NCBI GenBank assembly: GCA_025358455.1
Contig: JANYJP010000090.1
Location: 1 to 55,246 of the forward strand
DNA length: 55,246 bases
Direction of reading: 5' to 3'
Source of the DNA: Bacteroidales bacterium
Lineage (GTDB): Bacteria > Bacteroidota > Bacteroidia > Bacteroidales > VadinHA17
Shown here: positions 19,157-27,838 of the stretch, piece by piece
Numbering within the stretch: position 1 is the first letter of the stretch
Layout of the letters: each line of letters starts with the position of its first letter
Program-made: the position numbers and the translations under genes
The notes under the pieces: model-generated
What the model was told of the DNA's origin: nothing
The model's database searches: none
What the model saw: only the letters and a program-made list of their open reading frames with translations

Positions 19157-19717
19157 TTGTCGGAGATTAAGAAAATAATAATTGGTTGTCTGGCCGGTGA
19201 CAGGAGAGATCAGGAACTCCTTTACCGAAGGCATGCGTCAAAACTATATGCCGTTTGTCTTCAGTATTCCGGTAATGATGAAGAGGCAAGGGATATTTTG
19301 CAGGAAGGTTTCATAAAAATCTTCGAAAATCTCAATCATTACAAACATGAAGGATCTTTTGAAGGATGGATGCATCGGATAACAGTTAATACAGCTCTTG
19401 AAAAGTTCCGGTGCAGGCATAATCTCTATCGTGTCGATGATATAGATACGATCGGGGAACAGGATGCAGATCCTGATAATCATGACTATGCAGGCCTTGA
19501 AGCAAAAGATCTGATGGAAATAATAAGGGAGTTGCCACCTAAATACAGGATGGTATTTAATCTTTATGCAATTGAAGGGTATTCCCATAAAGAAATAGGT
19601 AAGATGATTAATATTTCTGAAGGAACATCAAAGTCGAACCTTTCACGCGCAAGGATCATCCTTCAGAGAAGAGTGGGATCATTTACAGGTTTAAAGAAAA
19701 AAGTTGCAAATGGATGA
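19157..19717 (+). CDS. ECF RNA polymerase sigma factor (RpoE-like)
   Basis: 186 aa from a TTG start. Region 2 (about 20-90) includes the core RNA-polymerase-binding segment DEEARDILQEGFIKIFENL and the -10-recognition part GSFEGWMHRITVNTALEKFR. Region 4 (about 120-175) has the helix-turn-helix in LPPKYRMVFNLYAIEGYSHK and SEGTSKSNLSRARIIL. The stop overlaps the start of a downstream membrane protein by 8 bp (ATGGATGA), the standard arrangement of sigma and anti-sigma genes. It would direct RNA polymerase to envelope or stress promoters. Confidence 0.93.
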   Translation: MSEIKKIIIGCLAGDRRDQELLYRRHASKLYAVCLQYSGNDEEARDILQEGFIKIFENLNHYKHEGSFEGWMHRITVNTALEKFRCRHNLYRVDDIDTIGEQDADPDNHDYAGLEAKDLMEIIRELPPKYRMVFNLYAIEGYSHKEIGKMINISEGTSKSNLSRARIILQRRVGSFTGLKKKVANG

Positions 19718-21026
19718 ACGAGGGGCAAATATTGATCTGTTATTCAGAAACGGACTCAAAGACTACGAGGTTCTGCAGCCCCCGGAGGTTTGGAATAATA
19801 TTGCCCCTGCGATAAAAGTAAGATCACGACAATTTATTCTTTACAAAGCAGCAGCACTTATTGCAGTGCTTCTTACTCTGAGTTTTTTTGCCTACAGATG
19901 GAGCAGAGAAATTTCCCTTGATTCTTCCGTTGCAATTACTTCTTTTGATATTGAGGAATTATCACCTGCGGTTATGCCTTCATTCTACAAACCCGCTAAA
20001 TTTGCTGTAAAAGAGAAATCCCCGGTTACCTACACCGGGCAATTATTATCTGAATATATTAAGCAGAACTCAGCATCATCAGATAATGATAATAATAATT
20101 CTCCAAAGATCGCATCCCTGAATAAGGAGGATGCTTTATTTCCTGGCAGAACATCCCTACAGCACGGACCATTGTTTGCTGGTTTTAGTTCCACACAAAA
20201 AAAATCTTTCGAAATAGAAATAAGTGACCGGGAGTATACTCCTGAGATCAATCCCATAAAAAGTGAAAGATGGTCGATAACTGCACTCGCATCTCCGACT
20301 TATTATTCAAGGTTCAGCTCAGACAATGCTATTACAAAACAACTTGCCGCTACAGAACAACCTTTAATTTCATATTCCGGCGGAGTAGCTGTTTCATACA
20401 AAATTAATAAAAGGGTTACCATACAGACCGGTCTTTACTATTCCTCTTTAGGACAAACTGTTGATGGAGTGAACTCATATGCCGGCTTCAAGCCGTATGG
20501 TAATGCAAAAGGCGATCATAATTTTGAGGTGTTGACAACAAGCGGTACAGTATATACCAAAAATGCTGATGTATTCCTTATAGGAACAGGTCCGGCAACA
20601 AAAATTCAGACTGGTTTTACCAATGATGTCTTCGACCCGAAAAAAGCAAGTCTTGAGTTTTTAAACAGCACAATTATCCAAAACTTCAGATATCTTGAAC
20701 TTCCTGTTGTGCTAAGGTATAAAATTATCGATAAAGCGGTAGATATCAATCTTGTAGGAGGTATCTCTTACAACCTGCTGGTTAATAATTCTGTTTATAC
20801 AAAGATCGGTGGTACTAAATACCCAATAGGTACAACTGAAGGATTGAGTCTGTTTAGCCTGAGTAGTTCTCTCGGTATGGGAATGGAATACAATCTCTCA
20901 AATAAAATATCGTTGAATTTAGAACCAACGTTCAGATATTACCTTAATCCGTTCAATGAAGTAACCGGATCAAAAAATCACCCTTATTCCTTTGGTGTCT
21001 TTTCCGGACTTTCATATAAATTCTGA
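19710..21026 (+). CDS. Putative anti-sigma-like membrane protein with C-terminal outer-membrane-type beta-barrel
   Basis: The ATG at 19710 is preferred over a TTG six bases earlier. Residues 1-45 are cytoplasmic in character (DLLFRNGLKDYEVLQPPEVW), followed by one membrane helix at about 47-65. A low-complexity periplasmic linker (about 70-185) comes next. Residues about 190-438 hold repeated amphipathic strands ending in SFGVFSGLSYKF, as in OmpA-like or porin-type barrels with a terminal aromatic. Position and translational overlap with the sigma gene suggest it regulates that sigma factor. The combination of an uncleaved inner-membrane anchor and an outer-membrane barrel would span the envelope. 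Function inferred only from context. Confidence 0.72.
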   Translation: MDERGANIDLLFRNGLKDYEVLQPPEVWNNIAPAIKVRSRQFILYKAAALIAVLLTLSFFAYRWSREISLDSSVAITSFDIEELSPAVMPSFYKPAKFAVKEKSPVTYTGQLLSEYIKQNSASSDNDNNNSPKIASLNKEDALFPGRTSLQHGPLFAGFSSTQKKSFEIEISDREYTPEINPIKSERWSITALASPTYYSRFSSDNAITKQLAATEQPLISYSGGVAVSYKINKRVTIQTGLYYSSLGQTVDGVNSYAGFKPYGNAKGDHNFEVLTTSGTVYTKNADVFLIGTGPATKIQTGFTNDVFDPKKASLEFLNSTIIQNFRYLELPVVLRYKIIDKAVDINLVGGISYNLLVNNSVYTKIGGTKYPIGTTEGLSLFSLSSSLGMGMEYNLSNKISLNLEPTFRYYLNPFNEVTGSKNHPYSFGVFSGLSYKF

Positions 21027-21180
21027 TTCTTCTGTACAGGTAATGAGACCCGGTAATAAGCCTTCCGGACTAATTCCCTTCCATTATTTTCCGGTATCTG
21101 ATATTTTACTCTTCGCGTAAGTAATAAAAAAGGTGTAATTATGTTAACTTTGCAAATTATTTCTCAAAGCTGATAATGTT

Positions 21181-22125
21181 ATGTTGAATCCATTTAGGAA
21201 AACAATACTTACTGCATTTGTTCTGTTCAGTTCTATTATAATAATTCTTTCAATAGGACTTGGTTTTAAAGGTTTTGGAACCAGCCCCGGGATTTCTAAT
21301 CATATCCTGGATACAATTTACGGTATCAAGTCATTTAAGCTTCCTGAAAGTGTGACTTTTGCGGGAGAGAAGATGCCTCTCGACAATTTTGTTACCAGGG
21401 AGAGTCTGGAACGCGAAATTCTTATCAGCGCTTACAGACATTCATCTACAATTCTTATTATTAAAAGGGCAAACCGATACTTTCCCGTGATAGAAAAAAT
21501 TCTGAAAAAAAATAATATTCCCGATGATTTTAAATACATGGTTGCTGCTGAAAGCGAATACAGTAACATGATTTCTCCAGCAGGAGCTACAGGTTTCTGG
21601 CAGATAATGCCGGAAACAGGGAAGGAAGAGGGGATGGAGATCAATACTGTTGTTGATGAACGCTACGATGTGGAGAAATCAACCCGGTTTGCATGCGAAT
21701 ATTTTCTAAAATCTTATGAGAAATATGGAAACTGGACCCTTTCGGCTGCATCATACGACGGAGGCAGAGCCGGGGTTGATGAACAGATAGAAATTCAAAA
21801 TCAGCATAATTATTATAATCTTCTTCTGAACGAAGAGACTGCCAGGTATATATTTAGAGTTGTTGCATATAAAATGATAATTTCTAATCCTTTAAATTAC
21901 GGGTTTTATATCAGCAAGGAGGAACTCTATCCCGAAATTAAATACTTTGAAGTGAAAGTGGATACTGCAGTTACAAGCTTTGCCCATTTTGCAGAAAAAT
22001 TCGGGACCAACTATAAAATGTTAAAGCTTCTGAACCCATGGCTAAGAAAACCATATCTGACGCAGAAGCCAAATAAGGAATACCTGATAAAAATTCCATC
22101 TGAAGGAACACGGAACATTGAATAA
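21181..22125 (+). CDS. Membrane-anchored lytic transglycosylase (MltD/Slt-type) with C-terminal LysM-like domain
   Basis: 314 aa. The N-terminal signal or anchor lies at about 8-30. The SLT domain (about 105-225) has the catalytic Glu124 in [10 protein letters not shown] and the [10 protein letters not shown] motif, then [20 protein letters not shown] and the [11 protein letters not shown] region. The C-terminal 60 residues ([20 protein letters not shown] and then [12 protein letters not shown]) look like a degenerate LysM peptidoglycan-binding unit. It cleaves glycan strands of peptidoglycan in the periplasm. A -7-like box TAACTTTG is at 21145-21152. It is 41 bp upstream of uvrA. Confidence 0.88.
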   Translation: MLNPFRKTILTAFVLFSSIIIILSIGLGFKGFGTSPGISNHILDTIYGIKSFKLPESVTFAGEKMPLDNFVTRESLEREILISAYRHSSTILIIKRANRYFPVIEKILKKNNIPDDFKYMVAAESEYSNMISPAGATGFWQIMPETGKEEGMEINTVVDERYDVEKSTRFACEYFLKSYEKYGNWTLSAASYDGGRAGVDEQIEIQNQHNYYNLLLNEETARYIFRVVAYKMIISNPLNYGFYISKEELYPEIKYFEVKVDTAVTSFAHFAEKFGTNYKMLKLLNPWLRKPYLTQKPNKEYLIKIPSEGTRNIE

Positions 22126-22166
22126 ACGGAAACTTTGAATTGATTCTTTGAAAAGGGAGTGTTGAA

Positions 22167-24986
22167 ATGAGTGAGGAGATTAGAGTCCTTGGTGCTCGGG
22201 TACATAATTTGCAAAATATCGACGTTACAATTCCACGAAACAAGCTGGTTGTTATCACGGGTTTAAGTGGAAGTGGCAAGTCATCTCTTGCATTCGATAC
22301 AATCTATGCAGAGGGTCAGCGACGTTATCTGGAAACTCTCTCGGCATATGCCAGACAGTTTCTGGGAGGCATGGAACGCCCTGATGTGGATAAGATAACG
22401 GGGTTAAGTCCTGTCATATCAATAGAACAAAAAACCACAAATAAAAACCCGAGATCAACAGTCGGGACAATCACGGAGATATATGATTTTCTGCGACTTC
22501 TCTACGCCAGAGCCGGTGAAGCTTATTCGTATGCGTCTGGTGAAAAAATGGTTAAATATACAGATGAGCAAATACTGGATCTTGTCAAAAGCCGGTTTTC
22601 CGGCCAAAAAATATATTTTTTGGCCCCGGTTGTTAAAGGAAGAAAAGGCCATTATAAGGAATTGTTTGAACAACTGAGAAGAAAGGGATTCCTGAATGTA
22701 CGAATAAATGGTGAGATCAGGGAGCTGACTCCCGGTATCAAACTAGATCGGTACAAAACACATTTTATTGAACTGGTAATCGATAAGTTCAGGATTGGTG
22801 ATACAACAGATAAGAGGTTGCACGATTCAATAATAATGTCACTCGATCAGGGTGATGGTGTAATGATGGTACTTGATTCTGAAAACGATGAACCAAGGTA
22901 TTTCAGTCGTCATCTTATGGATCCGGTAACCGGGATATCATATAATGAACCAGCACCACACACATTTTCCTTCAACTCACCTCAGGGGGCTTGTCCTCAT
23001 TGTAACGGTCTGGGCGAGATATCCAGCATCGATGAAAAGAAACTTATTCCTGACGGGAATCTGAGCATAAGAAAAGGAGGTATTGAACCTCTTGGTAAAT
23101 ACAGAAATGTATGGATCTTCTGGCAGATCGAAGCTATCGCTGAAAAAAACGGGTTTACGCTTGACACCCCAATAAAAGAGATACCTGAAGACGCTTTAAA
23201 TAAAGTTCTGTATGGCTCTGATGAGGTGCTTAAGTTATCAAACACCCCGCTTGGAATGTCATCGAACTATTTTTTAACTTTTGAAGGTGTTGTGAATTTT
23301 GTCGGGAATATAGAGACTGTTAACGGTAAGAAAAGCGGATCAAGAATTAAAGATCAGTATGTTCAGTATAATGTTTGTCCCGACTGTAAAGGTACACGTT
23401 TGAAAAAAGAATCTTTGTTTTTCAGGATTGCTGATAAAAACATTGGGGAGCTCTCTGCTATGGATATTAAAGAGTTATCTCTTTTTTTGTCTGATATTGA
23501 GGAAAAGATGACCAGAAAGCAAAAGTTGATTGCTGCCGAAATTCTGAAAGAGATAAGAGCAAGACTGGGTTTCCTTCTTGAAGTTGGACTGGAGTATCTT
23601 TCACTGAGCCGAGGCTCGCGGACTCTCTCGGGAGGAGAAAGTCAGAGAATCAGACTTGCTACACAAATAGGGTCGAGACTGGTAAATGTTCTATATATAC
23701 TTGATGAACCAAGTATCGGACTTCATCAGCGTGATAACCGTCGGCTTATCAAGGCCTTAAAAGAGCTCAGGGATGCCGGAAATTCAGTGATCGTGGTTGA
23801 ACACGACAGGGAGATGATACTGTCTGCTGATTATGTGATTGATATGGGACCAGGTGCCGGACGTCATGGAGGCCTGGTTGTAGCTCATGGCAATCCTGAG
23901 GAATTAATGAAATCTGATACTCTGACAGCTTCTTACCTTAATAATAAAAAAAAATTTATTATTCCAGTTGAACGAAGAAAGGGGAATGGTAAATTTCTTT
24001 CTCTCATCGGAGCTTCAGGTCATAATCTTCATAATGTCGATGTTACATTTCCGCTGGGGACGCTGATATGCATTTCCGGAGTGTCAGGAAGCGGTAAATC
24101 TTCGCTTATTAACCAGACACTTCATCCGGCACTTGCAAAAAAATTTCATAATGCTGGTAAATCACCTTTACCTTTCAAGGAAATAACCGGACTTGAACAT
24201 CTTGATAAAGTAATAGAAGTAAACCAGTCTCCGATAGGGAAGACACCACGTTCAAATCCGGCAACCTATACCGGAGTATTTACTGATATCCGGAAACTTT
24301 TTGAACAAACTACCGAAGCCAGGATACGTGGTTTCGGAGCAGGAAGATTCTCGTTTAATGTTAAAGGTGGCCGGTGCGAAGGGTGTGAAGGTGCTGGTAT
24401 GAAAACCATCGAAATGAATTTTCTTCCCGATGTTTATGTGCATTGCACAGAATGTAACGGAAAACGCTATAATCGTGAAACGCTTGAGGTTAAATATAAG
24501 GGTCAATCAATCAGTGATGTTCTGGAAATGACAGTAAATAAAGCAGTTGAATATTTTGCGAATGTTCCTTCTATCTATCAGAAAATAAAAACATTACAGG
24601 ATGTCGGTCTAGGATATATTAAACTGGGGCAACAATCTACAACTCTTTCAGGAGGTGAAGCACAAAGGGTTAAACTTGCCACTGAACTTGCCAGACGTGA
24701 TACCGGGAAAACACTGTATATACTTGATGAACCCACCACCGGTCTGCACTTTGAAGATGTAAGAGTGTTGCTTGATGTACTTAATAAACTTGTAGACAGG
24801 GGAAATACTGTAATTATTATTGAGCATAACCTTGATGTTGTAAAAATGTCTGATTATGTTGTGGACCTTGGAAAGGAAGGCGGAAAAGCCGGGGGTAAAA
24901 TAATTTTTTCAGGATCACCTGAAAAACTTTCTCAATGCGCGGGTAGTTATACCGGAAAATATCTGAAACCAGAACTTAAGGCATAA
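22167..24986 (+). CDS. uvrA: Excinuclease ABC subunit UvrA
   Basis: 939 aa, full length. DNA-damage recognition ATPase of nucleotide excision repair. Two ABC modules: first Walker [21 protein letters not shown] (about 32-51), first signature [16 protein letters not shown], second Walker [11 protein letters not shown] (about 640-650), second signature [17 protein letters not shown] with [10 protein letters not shown]. Zinc motifs: CPHCNGLG and CPDCKGTR in the first half and CEGCEGAGM ... CTECNGKRY in the second. No uvrB or uvrC in the window. Confidence 0.97.
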   Translation: MSEEIRVLGARVHNLQNIDVTIPRNKLVVITGLSGSGKSSLAFDTIYAEGQRRYLETLSAYARQFLGGMERPDVDKITGLSPVISIEQKTTNKNPRSTVGTITEIYDFLRLLYARAGEAYSYASGEKMVKYTDEQILDLVKSRFSGQKIYFLAPVVKGRKGHYKELFEQLRRKGFLNVRINGEIRELTPGIKLDRYKTHFIELVIDKFRIGDTTDKRLHDSIIMSLDQGDGVMMVLDSENDEPRYFSRHLMDPVTGISYNEPAPHTFSFNSPQGACPHCNGLGEISSIDEKKLIPDGNLSIRKGGIEPLGKYRNVWIFWQIEAIAEKNGFTLDTPIKEIPEDALNKVLYGSDEVLKLSNTPLGMSSNYFLTFEGVVNFVGNIETVNGKKSGSRIKDQYVQYNVCPDCKGTRLKKESLFFRIADKNIGELSAMDIKELSLFLSDIEEKMTRKQKLIAAEILKEIRARLGFLLEVGLEYLSLSRGSRTLSGGESQRIRLATQIGSRLVNVLYILDEPSIGLHQRDNRRLIKALKELRDAGNSVIVVEHDREMILSADYVIDMGPGAGRHGGLVVAHGNPEELMKSDTLTASYLNNKKKFIIPVERRKGNGKFLSLIGASGHNLHNVDVTFPLGTLICISGVSGSGKSSLINQTLHPALAKKFHNAGKSPLPFKEITGLEHLDKVIEVNQSPIGKTPRSNPATYTGVFTDIRKLFEQTTEARIRGFGAGRFSFNVKGGRCEGCEGAGMKTIEMNFLPDVYVHCTECNGKRYNRETLEVKYKGQSISDVLEMTVNKAVEYFANVPSIYQKIKTLQDVGLGYIKLGQQSTTLSGGEAQRVKLATELARRDTGKTLYILDEPTTGLHFEDVRVLLDVLNKLVDRGNTVIIIEHNLDVVKMSDYVVDLGKEGGKAGGKIIFSGSPEKLSQCAGSYTGKYLKPELKA

Positions 24987-25029
24987 GAATTTAATTATAT
25001 TTGGCCAGTAATTTATTATCGATATCAAT

Positions 25030-25740
25030 ATGGAGAAGACAGCAGATCTCATTAAAGATGCTTTTGAACAAAAAACCTGGCATGAAATTCATACTACGGA
25101 TTCATGGAGAGTTTTTAAAATTATTTCAGAATTAGTTGAAGGTTTTGAAAAACTCGCCCGTATTGGTCCATGTGTTTCTATATTCGGTTCTGCACGGACT
25201 GCCGCAAACAATAAATACTATATACTTGCCGAAGAGATAGCATTTAAGCTTACACAAAAGGGGTATGGTATTATAACCGGAGGCGGTCCGGGTATAATGG
25301 AAGCTGCCAATAAAGGGGCTACACGTGGTAAGGGAAAGTCGGTAGGTATAAATATTGATCTCCCTTTCGAACAACATCCTAATTTATTTATCGATTCAGA
25401 TAAACTGATAACTTTTGATCATTTCTTTGTAAGGAAGGTTATGTTTATGAAGTATGCTCAGGGTTTTGTGGTACTCCCCGGCGGATTTGGAACCTTCGAT
25501 GAACTCTTTGAAGCAATAACTCTGATACAGACCAGGAAGATTGGTAAATTTCCAATTATTCTTGTAGGAAAAAAATATTGGGGCGGTTTAATGGATTGGG
25601 TTAAAGAAGAGATGCTTGCAGAAGAACATAATATAAAACCTGAAGATCTTAACCTGTTTACCCTGGTAGATACATCTGAAGAAGCTGTGGATTATATTGT
25701 AAAGTTTTATTCCAGATACCTGCTTAGTCCAAACTTCTAG
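25030..25740 (+). CDS. LOG-family protein (TIGR00730, lysine decarboxylase-like)
   Basis: 236 aa. The Rossmann-like fold carries the family motif PGGFGTFDELFEAITLIQT (about 149-167) and the upstream GGGPGIMEAANKGA (about 85-98). LOG-family proteins release free cytokinin-type bases from nucleotides in some organisms or act as nucleotide 5'-monophosphate nucleosidases; the old lysine-decarboxylase label is not supported for this family. A -7-like box TATATTTG lies at 24996-25003. Convergent with smpB, 8 bp apart. Confidence 0.85.
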   Translation: MEKTADLIKDAFEQKTWHEIHTTDSWRVFKIISELVEGFEKLARIGPCVSIFGSARTAANNKYYILAEEIAFKLTQKGYGIITGGGPGIMEAANKGATRGKGKSVGINIDLPFEQHPNLFIDSDKLITFDHFFVRKVMFMKYAQGFVVLPGGFGTFDELFEAITLIQTRKIGKFPIILVGKKYWGGLMDWVKEEMLAEEHNIKPEDLNLFTLVDTSEEAVDYIVKFYSRYLLSPNF

Positions 25741-25748
25741 CCGGAATC

Positions 25749-26207
25749 CTATACTTTCCTCATGCGATCCATCTCCCTGGTTGCATCCTTGCGTTTGAGG
25801 GTTTCTCGTTTGTCGTATTCTTTCTTGCCTTTTGAGATTGCTATTTCTGCTTTAGCCAGACCCCTGTCATTAATAAACACCTTAATGACTATAATTGTCA
25901 GACCTGTCTCTTTGACCTTTCTTTCTATTTTCCTTAACTCCCTTGAAGTCAGAAGCAGCTTCCGCTCGCGCAAAGGATCATGGTTGTTCAGATTGCCCCA
26001 CCAGTATTCTGATATATGCATACCCTTTATAAAGAGTTCCCCATTATTGAAGAAGCAATAGGAGTCTGATATTGTAGCTTTCCCCAGCCTTATTGATTTG
26101 ATCTCAGTTCCTGACAATTTTATTCCTGCCACAAACTTTTCAAGGAATTCATAATCGTGAAAAGCCTTTTTATTCTGTATTACAATATTTCCTTTGCCGC
26201 CTTTCAT
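25749..26207 (-). CDS. smpB: SsrA-binding protein SmpB
   Basis: 152 aa, standard size. It binds tmRNA and delivers it to stalled ribosomes for trans-translation. Visible features: N-terminal NIVIQNKKAFHDYEFLEKFV, the core GTEIKSIRLGKATISDSYC, the HISEY motif and the basic C-terminal tail with KKEYDKRETLKRKDATREMD, which enters the mRNA channel of the ribosome. No ssrA RNA is nearby. The gene upstream on the same strand (ending at 26217) is 9 bp away. Confidence 0.95.
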   Translation of the reverse strand: MKGGKGNIVIQNKKAFHDYEFLEKFVAGIKLSGTEIKSIRLGKATISDSYCFFNNGELFIKGMHISEYWWGNLNNHDPLRERKLLLTSRELRKIERKVKETGLTIIVIKVFINDRGLAKAEIAISKGKKEYDKRETLKRKDATREMDRMRKV

Positions 26208-26216
26208 AGGAGATGA

Positions 26217-26798
26217 TTAATCAAAAAAGGCATAAAAAATTCTTTCAACAAGCTTTGTCAACAGCATGTTTGTTGCAACGTATATAACAACCATGCTAAT
26301 CGTTGTAGCTATAAGCAAAGGCATCTTTTTGTATTGGGGAGGCGATAATAGTTTATCTACGCCAGTCCAGAATATATAAAGTCCATACAGACCAATAACA
26401 TTTACAAACAGAAGCGATTCAAATATACCGGTAAGTATCTGGCACATGAGGAAAGGCGTAACAGAATATACAATAATCCTCAATGAGATTGTAAAATCCT
26501 TACCAAGATCAAGAGGGAAAGTGATTTCACCGAAGATAAGTGAGGTAACGTATATTGTGAATAACAATACTATGAAAGTTCTTACCCCGACAAAAATGGA
26601 AAATACCGTTGATAATTCAGTGTTTGTAAAAATCAATGATCCGGCAACGGCAGAAATTGAAACCAGGATAATTAATGGGAATAAAAAGCTATCTCTTATA
26701 ACTTTTACTTTTTTGTTTTCTGAATCAATTGTTTCCCATGCTTTTACAGGATTAAGTATTATGTTTTTTAACCCAATTAAGAAGAACTTGTAATTCAT
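26217..26798 (-). CDS. YIP1-family multi-pass membrane protein
   Basis: Start chosen at 26798 (MNYKFFLIGLKNIILNP) instead of an in-frame ATG 27 bp upstream, because the family begins near this motif. 193 aa with about five membrane helices. The NPVKAWETIDSENK motif after the first amphipathic helix is characteristic of bacterial YIP1/DUF1282-like proteins. Role unknown; probably inner membrane. It may be co-transcribed with smpB. Its 5' end faces miaA across 84 bp. Confidence 0.75.
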   Translation of the reverse strand: MNYKFFLIGLKNIILNPVKAWETIDSENKKVKVIRDSFLFPLIILVSISAVAGSLIFTNTELSTVFSIFVGVRTFIVLLFTIYVTSLIFGEITFPLDLGKDFTISLRIIVYSVTPFLMCQILTGIFESLLFVNVIGLYGLYIFWTGVDKLLSPPQYKKMPLLIATTISMVVIYVATNMLLTKLVERIFYAFFD

Positions 26799-26882
26799 AA
26801 AAAATCTAATTTGAATGCCCGGCAAAATTAAGTAAATTTATGGTATATTGCTTTTACTTCCTGTATCATTAACTCTATTACT

Positions 26883-27827
26883 GTGGAATTGAATTCAGCT
26901 TATGACTTATTAGTTGTTACAGGGCCAACTGCATCTGGAAAAACATCACTGGCTGTTGCTATCGCAAAAAGGATAGGAGGGGAAATCTTAAGTGCTGATT
27001 CAAGGCAGGTTTACAGGGGTATGAATCTTGGAACTGGCAAGGATTATGATGATTATCATATAGATGGAGCACGAATACCATGCCACCTTATTGACATAGC
27101 TGACCCGGGTTATAAATATAACGTCTTCGAGTATCAGCGGGATTTCAAAAATGTTTATAAAGATCTGAAAGCCCGGAAACTTTTTCCTGTTGTTTGCGGA
27201 GGTTCCGGAATGTATGCTGACAGTATAATTACCGGCTACAAGATGTTTGAGGTACCACCCGACAGCGGCTTCAGAGCTGAACTTGGAAAAAAATCAATTG
27301 AAGAGCTTAAAGAGATACTGTCAACTTATAAGAACCTCCATAATACAACTGATATTGACACCAAGAAGCGTGTGATCAGAGCAATCGAAATTGAGCATTT
27401 CAACAGAAACAGAAAAAAGCAAACTAATGGATTTCCTAAAATAAATCCGCTTGTTATAGGAGTTATGTTAGACAGAGAAACCCGTCGGAAGAGGATTACT
27501 GAACGACTTAAACAACGTCTGGATGCAGGAATGGTTGATGAGGTTAAAGGTCTGATCAATTCAGGTGTTAATACAGAAACTCTGATATATTATGGTCTCG
27601 AATATAAGTTTATTACTTTGTACCTCACGGGTAAATTGACTTATGAGGCAATGGTCAGTGACCTGGAAATAGCTATCCATCAGTTTGCAAAAAGACAGAT
27701 GACATGGTTCAGAGGAATGGAACGGCGCGGTACAAAAATCAATTGGCTTGACGGAAATCTGCCATTGCTTGAGAAAGTCGATATCGTGATAGGACTGCTG
27801 AAAGAGCCTGTCACGATATCTGCTTAA
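26883..27827 (+). CDS. miaA: tRNA dimethylallyltransferase MiaA
   Basis: 314 aa from a GTG start. It transfers the dimethylallyl group to A37 of tRNAs that read UNN codons. P-loop VTGPTASGKTSLAVAIAKR (about 12-30), substrate site LSADSRQVYRGMNLGTGKD, DYDDYHIDGARIPCHLID, and the C-terminal QFAKRQMTWFRGM. A hairpin with T-tract overlaps the last codons and acts as the terminator. The next gene is convergent. Confidence 0.95.
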   Translation: MELNSAYDLLVVTGPTASGKTSLAVAIAKRIGGEILSADSRQVYRGMNLGTGKDYDDYHIDGARIPCHLIDIADPGYKYNVFEYQRDFKNVYKDLKARKLFPVVCGGSGMYADSIITGYKMFEVPPDSGFRAELGKKSIEELKEILSTYKNLHNTTDIDTKKRVIRAIEIEHFNRNRKKQTNGFPKINPLVIGVMLDRETRRKRITERLKQRLDAGMVDEVKGLINSGVNTETLIYYGLEYKFITLYLTGKLTYEAMVSDLEIAIHQFAKRQMTWFRGMERRGTKINWLDGNLPLLEKVDIVIGLLKEPVTISA

Positions 27828-27838
27828 TACACTTTTTA
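27780..27838 (+). terminator. Terminator hairpin overlapping the 3' end of miaA
   Basis: A 14-bp stem, GATATCGTGATAGG (27780-27793) with CCTGTCACGATATC (27807-27820), contains one T-G wobble and a 13-nt loop. The stop codon (27825-27827) and ACTTTTTATTTC follow. The stem lies inside the miaA coding sequence, so the last residues double as a terminator. Confidence 0.65.

Noticed and set aside
25030-25740. Lysine decarboxylase annotation for the LOG-family protein
   Set aside because: The PGGxGTxxE motif defines LOG/TIGR00730 nucleoside phosphoribohydrolase-like proteins; no PLP-dependent decarboxylase motif is present.
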